Shown here piece by piece: positions 57,051 to 64,000 of a stretch of DNA of 64,000 nucleotides (positions within the stretch are counted from its first letter, which is position 1; every line of letters begins with the position of its first letter). The notes under the pieces are model-generated. The model searched no databases. It was given only the letters and a program-made list of their open reading frames with translations, and had not been told where the DNA came from. Location of the stretch: positions 1-64,000 of the forward strand of contig NZ_VTFV01000005.1 in NCBI RefSeq assembly GCF_009192745.1, given 5' to 3'. Made by a program: the position numbers and the translations under genes. Source of the DNA: Arthrobacter citreus (GTDB lineage Bacteria; Actinomycetota; Actinomycetes; Actinomycetales; Micrococcaceae).

Positions 57051-57058
57051 TCCTCCGT
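57051..57058 (-). promoter_or_regulatory. Likely CsrA site 2, overlapping the fliC Shine-Dalgarno
   Basis: On the minus strand ACGGAGGA contains both the ribosome-binding site and an ANGGA CsrA motif. It lies 28 nt (GGA to GGA) from the hairpin site at 57077-57094, a distance one CsrA dimer could bridge. Confidence 0.55.
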
Positions 57059-57076
57059 GATTGGGCGATAACTACG

Positions 57077-57094
57077 AGGCCCGTCCGTGGGCCT
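57077..57094 (-). promoter_or_regulatory. Likely CsrA site 1: GGA-loop hairpin in the fliC leader
   Basis: On the minus strand AGGCCC-ACGGAC-GGGCCT forms a perfect 6-bp stem with a hexaloop presenting ANGGAN, the ideal CsrA/RsmA ligand. It falls within the first few nucleotides after the predicted sigma-28 start (near 57097). Confidence 0.6.
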
Positions 57095-57104
57095 GTACCC
57101 CTAG

Positions 57105-57131
57105 CTATCGACCCTCATCACACGGGTGTTA
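57105..57131 (-). promoter_or_regulatory. Sigma-28 promoter of fliC
   Basis: On the minus strand TAAC (57128-57131), exactly 15 nt, then GTCGATAG (57105-57112). This is close to the TAAA-N15-GCCGATAA consensus of FliA/SigD. The start site would lie near 57097, about 54 nt before the fliC ATG. Confidence 0.8.
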
Positions 57132-57166
57132 GGAATTCAGAAAAGAATTTTCAACCATTTTAAGAG

Positions 57167-58039
57167 CTAGGACACGGCAGCGTTAAGTCCGTGTCCCGGA
57201 ACGTGGAAGGTGGGTCCGTGGTGCGGATCCTGGCGGGTCAGGCCGCCCGTGGTCCACTCCGCCACTGAGGCAAGGTAGGCGTTGCGCCGGGCCGGAGAAA
57301 TCCGGGACTCGATCGGCGCCGGAGCGTCCGTGTCTGAGTAATGCGTGCCCAGGCCGTCACGGAGCAGCCGGACAGCTTCGGCACGCTGCTGCGAGACAGC
57401 CGAGTGTGTGGCCCCCAGTTCAGCGGCAAGGTCCTTGACCGAGCGGTCGTGGAAGTAGACCTGCTCCACGATGTAGCGCATCTTCTCCGGCAGGGCAGCC
57501 ACCGCGGCCCGCAGGTACTGCATCCGTTCGGCCGAGAGGGCAGAACCTTCAGGCGAGGGCAGCGCGCTCACCAGGGAGTCCGAGGCGGCGTCGTCAAGGT
57601 GGGACACGGTGCGTGAGGCATCGGACAGGGCGTCCTCAGCGGCAGCGCGGTCAACACCCATGGCGGAGGCAATCTCGTCCACCTTCGGTGACCGGCCCAG
57701 GGCAGCGGTGAGCGCTTCCTTGACGGCGAGTGTTTCCTTGATGCGCTTGCGTGCGGTCCGCGTAGCCCAGTCGTTCGAGCGCATTTCATCAGCGAAAGCG
57801 CCAACGATCCGGCGTCGTGCGTAGGCTCCGAACGGAACCCCAAGCTCCGCATTAAAAGAGTCAGCAGACGTTATAAGGGCAATTGCCCCAACCGAAGCCA
57901 GATCATCCCTGGAAAGATGCGTGGCTTTGGCACACACCTCTGAGACCAGATATCCGACCAGCGGTAAGTTCTCCACAACCAGGCGGTTGCGTTCTTCGCG
58001 ATTCAACTTTTGGACCCCCAAGTCCTTGTTCCCCAACAA
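57167..58039 (-). CDS. fliA: Flagellar sigma factor FliA (sigma-28)
   Basis: This 290-aa sigma-70-family factor has region 2 with SVGAIALITSADSFNAELGV followed by PFGAYARRRIVGAFADEMRS (the PFxxYA...RIRGA-type -10 helix), and region 4 with MRYIVEQVYFHDRSVKDLAA. It directs transcription of the filament and, judging by promoter matches, of the whole flagellar locus. The start is uncertain: TTG at 58039 lacks a clear Shine-Dalgarno, and a TTG at 58006 has GGGGG upstream. It has a C-terminal extension of about 50 residues beyond region 4. Confidence 0.9.
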   Translation of the reverse strand: MLGNKDLGVQKLNREERNRLVVENLPLVGYLVSEVCAKATHLSRDDLASVGAIALITSADSFNAELGVPFGAYARRRIVGAFADEMRSNDWATRTARKRIKETLAVKEALTAALGRSPKVDEIASAMGVDRAAAEDALSDASRTVSHLDDAASDSLVSALPSPEGSALSAERMQYLRAAVAALPEKMRYIVEQVYFHDRSVKDLAAELGATHSAVSQQRAEAVRLLRDGLGTHYSDTDAPAPIESRISPARRNAYLASVAEWTTGGLTRQDPHHGPTFHVPGHGLNAAVS

Positions 58040-58116
58040 AATACGCTGACCGCTTGGACAGGAGCTGAGTCTCCCGCTTCAACCTTCACTTTGGCGCAAT
58101 AGCTGCAACATACCAC

Positions 58117-58143
58117 TAACATTGGAAGGACAAGCGCCGATAG
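58117..58143 (+). promoter_or_regulatory. Sigma-28 promoter of flgN-flgK-flgL-fliW
   Basis: TAAC (58117-58120), exactly 15 nt, then GCCGATAG (58136-58143). It differs from consensus by one base in each element. Transcription would begin near 58151, giving a ~119-nt leader. Confidence 0.8.
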
Positions 58144-58196
58144 GTGTTTCCGACGGATTAAAAGTTTTTCGAGCCTGCACATCGCGGGTGTCTTTG

Positions 58197-58224
58197 ACCC
58201 CGTTGCGGGGTATGTCCGTACCCC
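58197..58224 (+). other. Two mutually exclusive hairpins in the flgN leader
   Basis: ACCCCG-TTG-CGGGGT (58197-58211) and GGGGTA-TGTCCG-TACCCC (58207-58224) share GGGGT. Only one can form at a time. They lie about 46 nt before flgN and could be an RNA switch or chance in GC-rich DNA. Confidence 0.4.
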
Positions 58225-58269
58225 TCGGAAGATAAGACATTTGCGTGCGTCGCAGGAGGTGAGCAAGGC

Positions 58270-58755
58270 ATGGGAACCCAGAAACTATCCGCATTACTCT
58301 GGGAAGAACGGGAGCTGCTGGAGCTCCTGACCTTCAAGCTCGAAGAAGAACAGCTGCTTCTTACCTCCGGCAAAACCCGCTGGCTGCAGCACGCCACCCG
58401 GGAAGTCGAACAGGTTCTTGAACGCCTGCGTGCCGCGAATCTGGCCAGGACGGTAGCCGTTTCCGAGCTCGCACAGGAGTGGGGCATAGCCGAAGATGCA
58501 ACTCTTCGGCAGATCATTGCCGCTGCTCCTCCCGGACCGTGGACTGAGATCTTCACGGCCCATCTGCAGGCGATGACGGAACTGACGGTAAAGATCCGTG
58601 ATCTGCGCGACACGAACGAGCAGTTCCTGCGGACTGCTGCGCGCTCGGCCCAGGAAACCCTCGCGGGCCTGGGCTCTGAAAGCAAGACGTACACGTCCAA
58701 CGGCACTTCAGCCGGCACCGGAAGCGGCGCCCGGATCGTGGACAAGCAACTCTAA
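58270..58755 (+). CDS. flgN: Flagellar export chaperone FlgN
   Basis: This 161-aa helical protein begins LSALLWEERELLELLTFKLE, the FlgN family signature region, and has a long middle helix. It chaperones the hook-filament junction proteins FlgK and FlgL encoded next. GGAGG lies 10 nt before the ATG. It is the first gene of the sigma-28-driven plus-strand operon. Confidence 0.88.
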   Translation: MGTQKLSALLWEERELLELLTFKLEEEQLLLTSGKTRWLQHATREVEQVLERLRAANLARTVAVSELAQEWGIAEDATLRQIIAAAPPGPWTEIFTAHLQAMTELTVKIRDLRDTNEQFLRTAARSAQETLAGLGSESKTYTSNGTSAGTGSGARIVDKQL

Positions 58756-58782
58756 GACCGTGAACAAAGGAACCAGCACGCC

Positions 58783-60183
58783 ATGAGCACCTTCAGCGGC
58801 CTGAACACCGCCTACACCGGTCTGAGCGCGGCCCGCAAGGGACTCGACGTCGTCGGCCAGAACATCGCCAACGTCAACACTCCCGGTTACACCCGCCAGC
58901 GGGTCACTACCTCCGCCATGGGCGGGGCAGCCATCACCGGCAAGTTCGCCACGGGTGCCCGAGTGGGCCAGGGCGTGTCAGTTGACGGCATCGCACGGCT
59001 GGGCAGCATGCAGCTGGACACCAGGGTGCGGGCAACCGCCGCAGCATCGGGTTTCTCCGCAGTGCGGGCCAATGCACTTGCAGGACTTGAAACCAGCCTC
59101 AACGAACCCGGCAAGAACGGCATCTCCGCCTCGCTCACCGAGTTCTGGGCCGCCTGGCAAGGAGTTGCCAACAAGCCCGGGAATGAAGCGGCTGCCACTG
59201 CGCTGATCGGGCAGGCCACCATCCTCGCCACGCAGGTGGCCACCGGCTACAACTCCGTGAAGGAACAGTGGACGGACGCGCACAAGCAGCTGAGGGACAT
59301 GGAAGCAGAGCTGAACGGCACCGCCTCCCAGATCGCCTCGCTCAACGCGCAGATCCGCACCACGCTGGCCTCAGGCGGCACCGCCAACGAACTCATTGAC
59401 CAGCGGAACGCGCTGACCACCACCATCGCCGCCCTGGCCGGCGGTACCGTCCGCGATTCAGGCAACGGCATGGTGGACGTGCTGATCGACGGCAACGCAA
59501 TCGTTTCAGGCGACCTCGTCCGGCCGGTGAAGGTTGCCGGCGGCGACGCTATGGGCGGAGAGGCTCCGCGGCTTGAGTGGGCGCACCGGCCCGGAAGCAA
59601 CATGGCTGCCAGCGGCGAAATCGCCGGTGTGCTGAGCGTCCTGGCCCCGGCAGCCGACGGCGGGATCCTCGCCTCTGCTGCGGAGGACTACAACAAGTTC
59701 GCCCGGAAGCTGGCCAGCGCCGTGAACGCCGAGCACAACGGCGGCATCAACACGGCCGGGGTCGCGGTGGGCAACTTCTTCAGCCACGACACCGACCCGG
59801 CGGCGCTCTCGCTCAAGGTGGTGCCGGCCAACGCTGCGGGCATCGCCACAGGCGCTGCGAACCAGGGCAACCTGGACAGCTCGATCGCAGACAAGATCGC
59901 CCAGCTGGGAACGGGCCCGGAATCCCCCGACTCCGCCTGGGCAAACATCGTCAGCGGCATCGGTGCCAGCACCCGCGTGGAGATGCAGCAGGCGGAACTC
60001 GCCGGCGTCGCGGCCTCTGCCGCCGTCGGCATGCAGCTCTCCAACTCCTCCGTGGACCTGGACGAAGAGAACTTGAATCTGCTGGCCTACCAGCACGCCT
60101 ACCAGGGCGCGGCGCGAGTCATGACTGCCATCGACGAAATGCTCGACACCCTCATCAACCGCACCGGCATTGTGGGAAGGTAA
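58783..60183 (+). CDS. flgK: Flagellar hook-associated protein FlgK (HAP1)
   Basis: This 466-aa protein has the N-terminal FSGLNTAYTGLSAARKGLDV with GQNIANVNTPGYTRQRV, and the C-terminal SVDLDEENLNLLAYQHAYQG. It is the first junction protein between hook and filament. It lies 27 nt after flgN. Length is within the Gram-positive range. Confidence 0.95.
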   Translation: MSTFSGLNTAYTGLSAARKGLDVVGQNIANVNTPGYTRQRVTTSAMGGAAITGKFATGARVGQGVSVDGIARLGSMQLDTRVRATAAASGFSAVRANALAGLETSLNEPGKNGISASLTEFWAAWQGVANKPGNEAAATALIGQATILATQVATGYNSVKEQWTDAHKQLRDMEAELNGTASQIASLNAQIRTTLASGGTANELIDQRNALTTTIAALAGGTVRDSGNGMVDVLIDGNAIVSGDLVRPVKVAGGDAMGGEAPRLEWAHRPGSNMAASGEIAGVLSVLAPAADGGILASAAEDYNKFARKLASAVNAEHNGGINTAGVAVGNFFSHDTDPAALSLKVVPANAAGIATGAANQGNLDSSIADKIAQLGTGPESPDSAWANIVSGIGASTRVEMQQAELAGVAASAAVGMQLSNSSVDLDEENLNLLAYQHAYQGAARVMTAIDEMLDTLINRTGIVGR

Positions 60184-60187
60184 CCCC

Positions 60188-61087
60188 GTGATCACCCGCA
60201 CCTCAAACCTGATGCTGACGCGCAACGCTCAGCAGAACCTCCAGGCGAATATGTCCCGGCTGGCCAAACTCCAGGAGCAGGCCCAGACCTCCGCCGCCAT
60301 CACCCGGCCGTCAGACAATCCCGCCGGAACCGCCGATGCCCTGAAAGTGCGCGCAGAAATGCGTGCCAACACCGCGTACAAGAGCAACATCTCGGACGCG
60401 AACAGCTGGCTGGCCACTCTCGACAATGCGCTGACCCGCACGAACGACATCCTGACGCGGATCAAGGACCTGTCGATCACTGCAGCTACGGCAACAACGA
60501 CGGCGGCAAGCAAGGCTGCGATCGCCACTGAGATCGAAGGGCTCAAGAAGGACCTGCTCGGACAGGCCAACACCTCCTATCTGGGCCGGAGCATTTTCGC
60601 AGGGAACTCCGACGCCGGTTCCGCCGTCGTGGAGAATTCACCGGTGCCGCCTGCCACAGCACCGACCTACACCTTCAACGGCGTCGGCCACGGCCCCGTG
60701 AACCGCCGGATTGATGCCAACACCGTGGTCCGCGTCGACGCCAGCGCCAGCGAGGTCTTTGGTGACGTGTTCACCAAACTCGATTCCCTGGTCGCAGACC
60801 TGCGGGACAACGGCAACATCAGCACCCACCTGGCCGGCATTGATGAGAGCATCAACACCGTGCTCACTTCGCAGACCGACGTCGGTATCCGCCACGCCCG
60901 TGTCCTGAAAGCAGAGGAAACCAACTTGGAGCAGTCCGTCAGCCTGGAGGCCCGGCGCTCCGGCATCGAGGACCTCGATACGGCACAGGTCATCCTGGAC
61001 CTGAAGCTTCAGGAACTTGCCTACCAGTCTTCCCTGGCTGTCACGGCGAAGGTCCTCCAGCCCACCCTGATGGACTTCCTGCGATGA
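60188..61087 (+). CDS. flgL: Flagellar hook-associated protein FlgL (HAP3)
   Basis: This 299-aa flagellin-like junction protein starts ITRTSNLMLTRNAQQNLQAN and contains TRPSDNPAGTADALKVRAEM. It ends with AQVILDLKLQELAYQSSLAV. The GTG at 60188, 4 nt after the flgK stop, was preferred to an upstream TTG inside flgK. Its stop overlaps fliW by 4 nt. Confidence 0.93.
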   Translation: MITRTSNLMLTRNAQQNLQANMSRLAKLQEQAQTSAAITRPSDNPAGTADALKVRAEMRANTAYKSNISDANSWLATLDNALTRTNDILTRIKDLSITAATATTTAASKAAIATEIEGLKKDLLGQANTSYLGRSIFAGNSDAGSAVVENSPVPPATAPTYTFNGVGHGPVNRRIDANTVVRVDASASEVFGDVFTKLDSLVADLRDNGNISTHLAGIDESINTVLTSQTDVGIRHARVLKAEETNLEQSVSLEARRSGIEDLDTAQVILDLKLQELAYQSSLAVTAKVLQPTLMDFLR

Positions 61088-61482
61088 GCACAGTGACCCC
61101 GGTATCCTTCCTGGCGCCGCCTCCCGGCCTTGAACCGCTGACCGAGTTTGCGCTGGAAGACATCGACGGCGCCAGCGGACTGTATTCCCTCACGGGGACG
61201 GACATCTCGGCCGGCGTGCGGCGGTTCTACGCGATTGACGCCGCGGTTTACCTGCCGGAGTACAACCCGGAAATCTCCGACGAGCAGGCCCGCCAGCTTC
61301 AGCTGGAGGACCCGGCCGATGCCCGTGTCCTGGTGGTCGCGAACCCGTCCGATGCCGGTACCACGGTGAACCTGCTGGCTCCGGTGATCGTGAACACCCG
61401 GACCTGGCAGTGCGCCCAGGTGATCCTCGAGGGCCGGGACCTCCCGCTCCGGGCACCGTTGGAAGCCGTCGCCGCCGCGTAG
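61084..61482 (+). CDS. fliW: Flagellar assembly factor FliW
   Basis: This 132-aa protein matches FliW: a hydrophobic LEDIDGASGLYSLTG region, LVVANPSDAGTTVNLLAPVI, and NTRTWQCAQVILEGRDLPLR near the end. FliW binds CsrA or flagellin in exclusive complexes and so couples flagellin translation to its export. It is translationally coupled to flgL. With CsrA (30638) and the fliC leader sites, the circuit is complete in this locus. Confidence 0.93.
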   Translation: MSTVTPVSFLAPPPGLEPLTEFALEDIDGASGLYSLTGTDISAGVRRFYAIDAAVYLPEYNPEISDEQARQLQLEDPADARVLVVANPSDAGTTVNLLAPVIVNTRTWQCAQVILEGRDLPLRAPLEAVAAA

Positions 61483-61508
61483 CCCCTTCCTTCCCGTTCA
61501 TCCCCATC

Positions 61509-61562
61509 GAGATAGCAGAAAGTGCACGTCCCAGAGCTGGGACGTGCACTTTCTGCTATCTC
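61509..61562. terminator. Long perfect palindrome (26-bp arms) between fliW and the aldo/keto reductase gene
   Basis: The arms 61509-61534 and 61537-61562 are perfectly complementary with a 2-nt centre, and the palindrome is followed by GTTTTT on the plus strand. It lies between two convergent genes, so it is probably a bidirectional terminator. The length is unusual and might mark a dispersed repeat. Confidence 0.8.
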
Positions 61563-61577
61563 GTTTTTGAGTGAGAG

Positions 61578-62414
61578 TTAGGCGAAGTCGGACGTTGCCG
61601 GATCCGCGCCGAAGCGGGTGCCGTTGTCCAGGGCGTTGATTGCCTGGATGTCCTCGTCGGAGAGCTTGAGGTCCAGTGCGGCCCAGTTCTCGCGGATGCG
61701 GGACTCGGTGACGGACTTCGGGATCACGATGTTGCCCAGTGCCAGGTGCCAGGCGATGACCACCTGTGCCGGCGTGGCGCCGTCGTACTTTGCTGCAATG
61801 TCCTTAAGCACAGCGTCATCCAGCAGGCCCTGGCCGGAGCCGAGCGGCGAGTAGGACTGGTGCTTGATGTTGTGCTTGGCCTCGAACTCGCGCAGTTCGG
61901 CCTGGGCCAGGTACGGGTGGGTCTCCACCTGGTTCAGGACGGGGACGACGCCGGTGGCGTCGATGATCTCCTGCAGGGCTTCGACGGTGAAGTTGCAGAC
62001 GCCGATGGACTTGACCCGGCCGGACTTCTGCAGCTCGACGAGGGCCTTCCAGGTGTCCACGTACTTGCCCTGCTTCGGCTGCAGCCAGTGGATCAGGTAC
62101 AGGTCCAGGTACTCAAGGCCGAGGCGCTCCATGGAGGCGTCGAAGGCTGCCAGGGTTTCTTCGTAGCCCTGGTCTGCGTTCCAGACCTTGGTGGTGATGA
62201 ACATGTCTTCACGCGGCACGCTGGATGCGGCGATGGCGCGGCCCACGCCTGCTTCGTTGCCGTAGATCTTGGCGGTGTCGATGTGGCGGTAGCCGGCCTC
62301 GAAAGCCATGCCCACGGTCTTTTCCGCGAGTTCGTCCTCGACCCGCCAGACGCCGTAGCCGAGCTGGGGAATGGTGTTGCCGTCATTAAAGGTGACGAGT
62401 GGAGATGTAGTCAT
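61578..62414 (-). CDS. Aldo/keto reductase (2,5-diketo-D-gluconate reductase-like)
   Basis: This 278-aa NADPH-dependent oxidoreductase has the signature FEAGYRHIDTAKIYGNEAGV with catalytic Asp and Tyr, the Lys in FITTKVWN, His in LDLYLIHWLQP, and a C-terminal NADP-site IPKSVTESRIRENWAAL. The ATG at 62414 has GGAGG 9 nt upstream; the longer frame adds 68 residues without family similarity. Substrate is not determinable. Confidence 0.92.
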   Translation of the reverse strand: MTTSPLVTFNDGNTIPQLGYGVWRVEDELAEKTVGMAFEAGYRHIDTAKIYGNEAGVGRAIAASSVPREDMFITTKVWNADQGYEETLAAFDASMERLGLEYLDLYLIHWLQPKQGKYVDTWKALVELQKSGRVKSIGVCNFTVEALQEIIDATGVVPVLNQVETHPYLAQAELREFEAKHNIKHQSYSPLGSGQGLLDDAVLKDIAAKYDGATPAQVVIAWHLALGNIVIPKSVTESRIRENWAALDLKLSDEDIQAINALDNGTRFGADPATSDFA

Positions 62415-62512
62415 GGTCACCATCCTCCACCCGGTGGCCCGGTCCCGCTGACCAAAAGGCCCGGTGTTTGCTGGACGCGAAATCGCAGCTTTTACTCTCG
62501 CAGCGGGAATGC

Positions 62513-62971
62513 CTAGGTTCGGGAGGCAGCCAGGACCCGTTCCGCCTCTGCAACGTCTTCCTCCACCAGAGCCGCGCGGCGACGAACATTTTCCACTCCG
62601 GCGGAGGCAATGCCCCACCGCTCACCCTCCAGGCGGGACATGGCCGCGGCTTCTGCGGCGGCTGCCAGTGAATTGCCGGAACGGGAAAGTGCCCGGTGCA
62701 CGGCGATCAGCCCGCCGGGAATGTCCTGGCCGGAGCTGGGAAGCTGTTTCTGGGCTCCGGCACAGACCGCCCGGACCCGTGGGAGCAGGCCAGCCAGGTT
62801 GTTGGCGACCAGGGCCAGCTCGTTGTACAGGGCGTCGTCCTCGACCCCTTCCAGCATCTGGTGGTACCGGTCCAAGCCCCGGGTGAAGCGGTCGTGGGCG
62901 CGGCGCCACACACCCTTGCCGAGTTCGGTGTCGTCCTTGCGCCCCTGGCGGGCTGCTGCGAAAAGTGCCAT
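62513..62971 (-). CDS. Hypothetical helical protein downstream of bpa
   Basis: This 152-aa protein is not one I recognise. It is helical and Ala-rich, beginning MALFAAARQGRKDDTELGKG, with DRYHQMLEGVEDDALYNELA and LVEEDVAEAERVLAASRT at the end. There is no signal peptide or membrane segment. It starts 24 nt after the bpa stop on the same strand, so the two may be cotranscribed. Confidence 0.75.
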   Translation of the reverse strand: MALFAAARQGRKDDTELGKGVWRRAHDRFTRGLDRYHQMLEGVEDDALYNELALVANNLAGLLPRVRAVCAGAQKQLPSSGQDIPGGLIAVHRALSRSGNSLAAAAEAAAMSRLEGERWGIASAGVENVRRRAALVEEDVAEAERVLAASRT

Positions 62972-62995
62972 CCTGCGGGAAATTCTACAGATACT

Positions 62996-63718
62996 CTACA
63001 AATACTGCCCCGGGCCGGCGTGGGGTTCCACGCGCGCACCCGCACCCGGCTGCTGTCCGGGCTGAGCGGCGGTACCTGTTCGCCTCGGTTCGCCGTTCTC
63101 GCCAACCACTATGCCGGGGGCCAGCACTGTGCCCGGAGGCAGTTGGCGCAGCTGAAGCCTGCTCTGAAGCTGCTGGTTGGCGGTCTGCTGGGCTGCGATC
63201 GCCGTCTGGATGCCGCGGAAGAGGCCTTCGAGCCACCCAACCAGCTGGGCCTGCGCAATGCGCAGCTCGGCATCCGTGGGGGTGGTGTCATCCGGGAACG
63301 GCAGGTTGATCCGCTCGAGTTCGGTCACCAGCTCCGGGGCCAGTCCGTCGTAGAGCTCCTTAAGGGAGCGCTCATGGATTTCAGCGAGCCGGTTCCGTGC
63401 CGCGTCGTCCAGCGGGGCGTTGCGGACCTCCTCCAGCAGCTGCTTGATCATGGTCCCTATCCGCATGACCTTGGCTGGCTCATCGACGAGCTCATTGAGT
63501 TTGGCCGGCCCTGATCTGCCCTCGTCAGACGGATGGGCAACTGCGGAATCGGGGGACTGTTCGCCGGTACCGGTTCCGGACTGGCCGGCACTGACCTGGC
63601 CCGGGGCGTGGGCCTGCTGGTCCGTCCCGTCCCGGTCAGGGGATTCCGGCGGCCTGGCGTCGGGTCCGCCGGAATTCCCCGGCCCGGCTGCGCCCGCTGA
63701 TCCGCTCTGTTCAGTCAT
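62996..63718 (-). CDS. bpa: Bacterial proteasome activator Bpa/PafE (DUF2587)
   Basis: This 240-aa protein has a disordered Gly/Pro/Ser-rich N-terminus (about 1-70) and a helical DUF2587 core (LNELVDEPAKVMRIGTMIKQ; ERSLKELYDGLAPELVTELE). A disordered tail ends exactly in GQYL, the motif by which mycobacterial Bpa docks on the 20S proteasome. It forms an ATP-independent ring that opens the proteasome gate. Its presence implies a 20S proteasome elsewhere in this genome. Confidence 0.92.
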   Translation of the reverse strand: MTEQSGSAGAAGPGNSGGPDARPPESPDRDGTDQQAHAPGQVSAGQSGTGTGEQSPDSAVAHPSDEGRSGPAKLNELVDEPAKVMRIGTMIKQLLEEVRNAPLDDAARNRLAEIHERSLKELYDGLAPELVTELERINLPFPDDTTPTDAELRIAQAQLVGWLEGLFRGIQTAIAAQQTANQQLQSRLQLRQLPPGTVLAPGIVVGENGEPRRTGTAAQPGQQPGAGARVEPHAGPGQYL

Positions 63719-63759
63719 GAATTAATGCTCTCACGCCCGGTCCCGGTTGGTCCGGGGTG

Positions 63760-64000
63760 CTAGTCGCTTTCCAGCTCTTCCTCGCGCATTTGTGCATACT
63801 CACCGTCCGGGCTGAGCCCGGCCGCGTACTGGCCGGCGTTCAACTGCCCTGCCGTGTAGTGGTGCTCGTCGAACTCCGGGCCTGCCTCGGCATCCTGGGG
63901 AAGTCCGGCGTCCTCGGCCAGGTGTTCGTCCTCGTTGTCCGGTTCGGGCAGCGGGAGGCTGATGTCTTCGCGCAGGTGGGGGTCTTCGGGAAGGTCCTTG
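63760..64000 (-). CDS. C-terminal fragment of an acidic protein (cut by window edge)
   Basis: About 79 codons of an open frame end at the TAG at 63760-63762. The product is highly acidic (LPEPDNEDEHLAEDAG; MREEELESD at the end) with a GQLNAGQYAAGLSPDGEY stretch. No domain is recognisable. The 5' part lies beyond base 64000. It reads in the same direction as bpa, about 41 nt upstream of it. Confidence 0.6.
   Translation of the reverse strand, partial: KDLPEDPHLREDISLPLPEPDNEDEHLAEDAGLPQDAEAGPEFDEHHYTAGQLNAGQYAAGLSPDGEYAQMREEELESD

Overview
This window is chromosomal DNA from a high-GC actinobacterium, most likely Micrococcaceae (Arthrobacter-like). The evidence is the GlgE/TreS/maltokinase alpha-glucan set, a SenX3-RegX3 pair next to phoU, CarD, a Bpa proteasome activator, a DUF2516 protein, many leaderless starts, and a Gram-positive flagellar locus. 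I saw no insertion sequence, prophage or CRISPR array.

Layout. Bases 1-364 hold a minus-strand rRNA-type promoter and leader, so a 16S gene probably begins just off the left edge. Bases 365-12918 are an alpha-glucan module: glgE, treS and a maltokinase-GlgB fusion as one overlapping minus-strand operon, then convergent glgP (+) and glgX (-). Bases 12946-17387 carry rlmB-like, cysS, ispF, ispD and carD. Bases 17629-21796 hold a lipoprotein, regX3-senX3 divergent from phoU with a PHO-box array between them, and gpmA. Bases 21924-29806 are housekeeping: a methyltransferase, DUF2516, a Cys/Met-metabolism PLP enzyme, tmk-holB-lipoprotein hydrolase, tRNA-Thr(CGT) and an aldehyde dehydrogenase.

Bases 30638-61482 are a large flagellar locus. 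The main minus-strand series runs flgB-flgC-fliE-fliF-fliG-fliH-fliI-fliJ-NlpC/P60-fliK-flgD-flgE, then flbD-motA-motB-fliM-fliN-fliO-fliP-fliQ-fliR-flhB-flhA-flhF-like-csrA. A second group is fliA-fliC-fliD-fliS-fliT-like (minus) and flgN-flgK-flgL-fliW (plus). A stand-alone UvrA-like ATPase gene (51415-53805) separates the two groups. Four sites match one sigma-28 pattern, T(A/T)AC-N15-G(C/T)CGA(T/A)A(A/G), ahead of flgB, flbD, fliC and flgN. The fliC leader has a hairpin with GGA in its loop plus a second GGA in the Shine-Dalgarno. With csrA and fliW both present, this reads as a complete CsrA-FliW-flagellin circuit.

Bases 61578-64000 hold an aldo/keto reductase, an unrecognised small protein, the proteasome activator Bpa (ending GQYL) and the 3' end of an acidic protein cut by the window edge.
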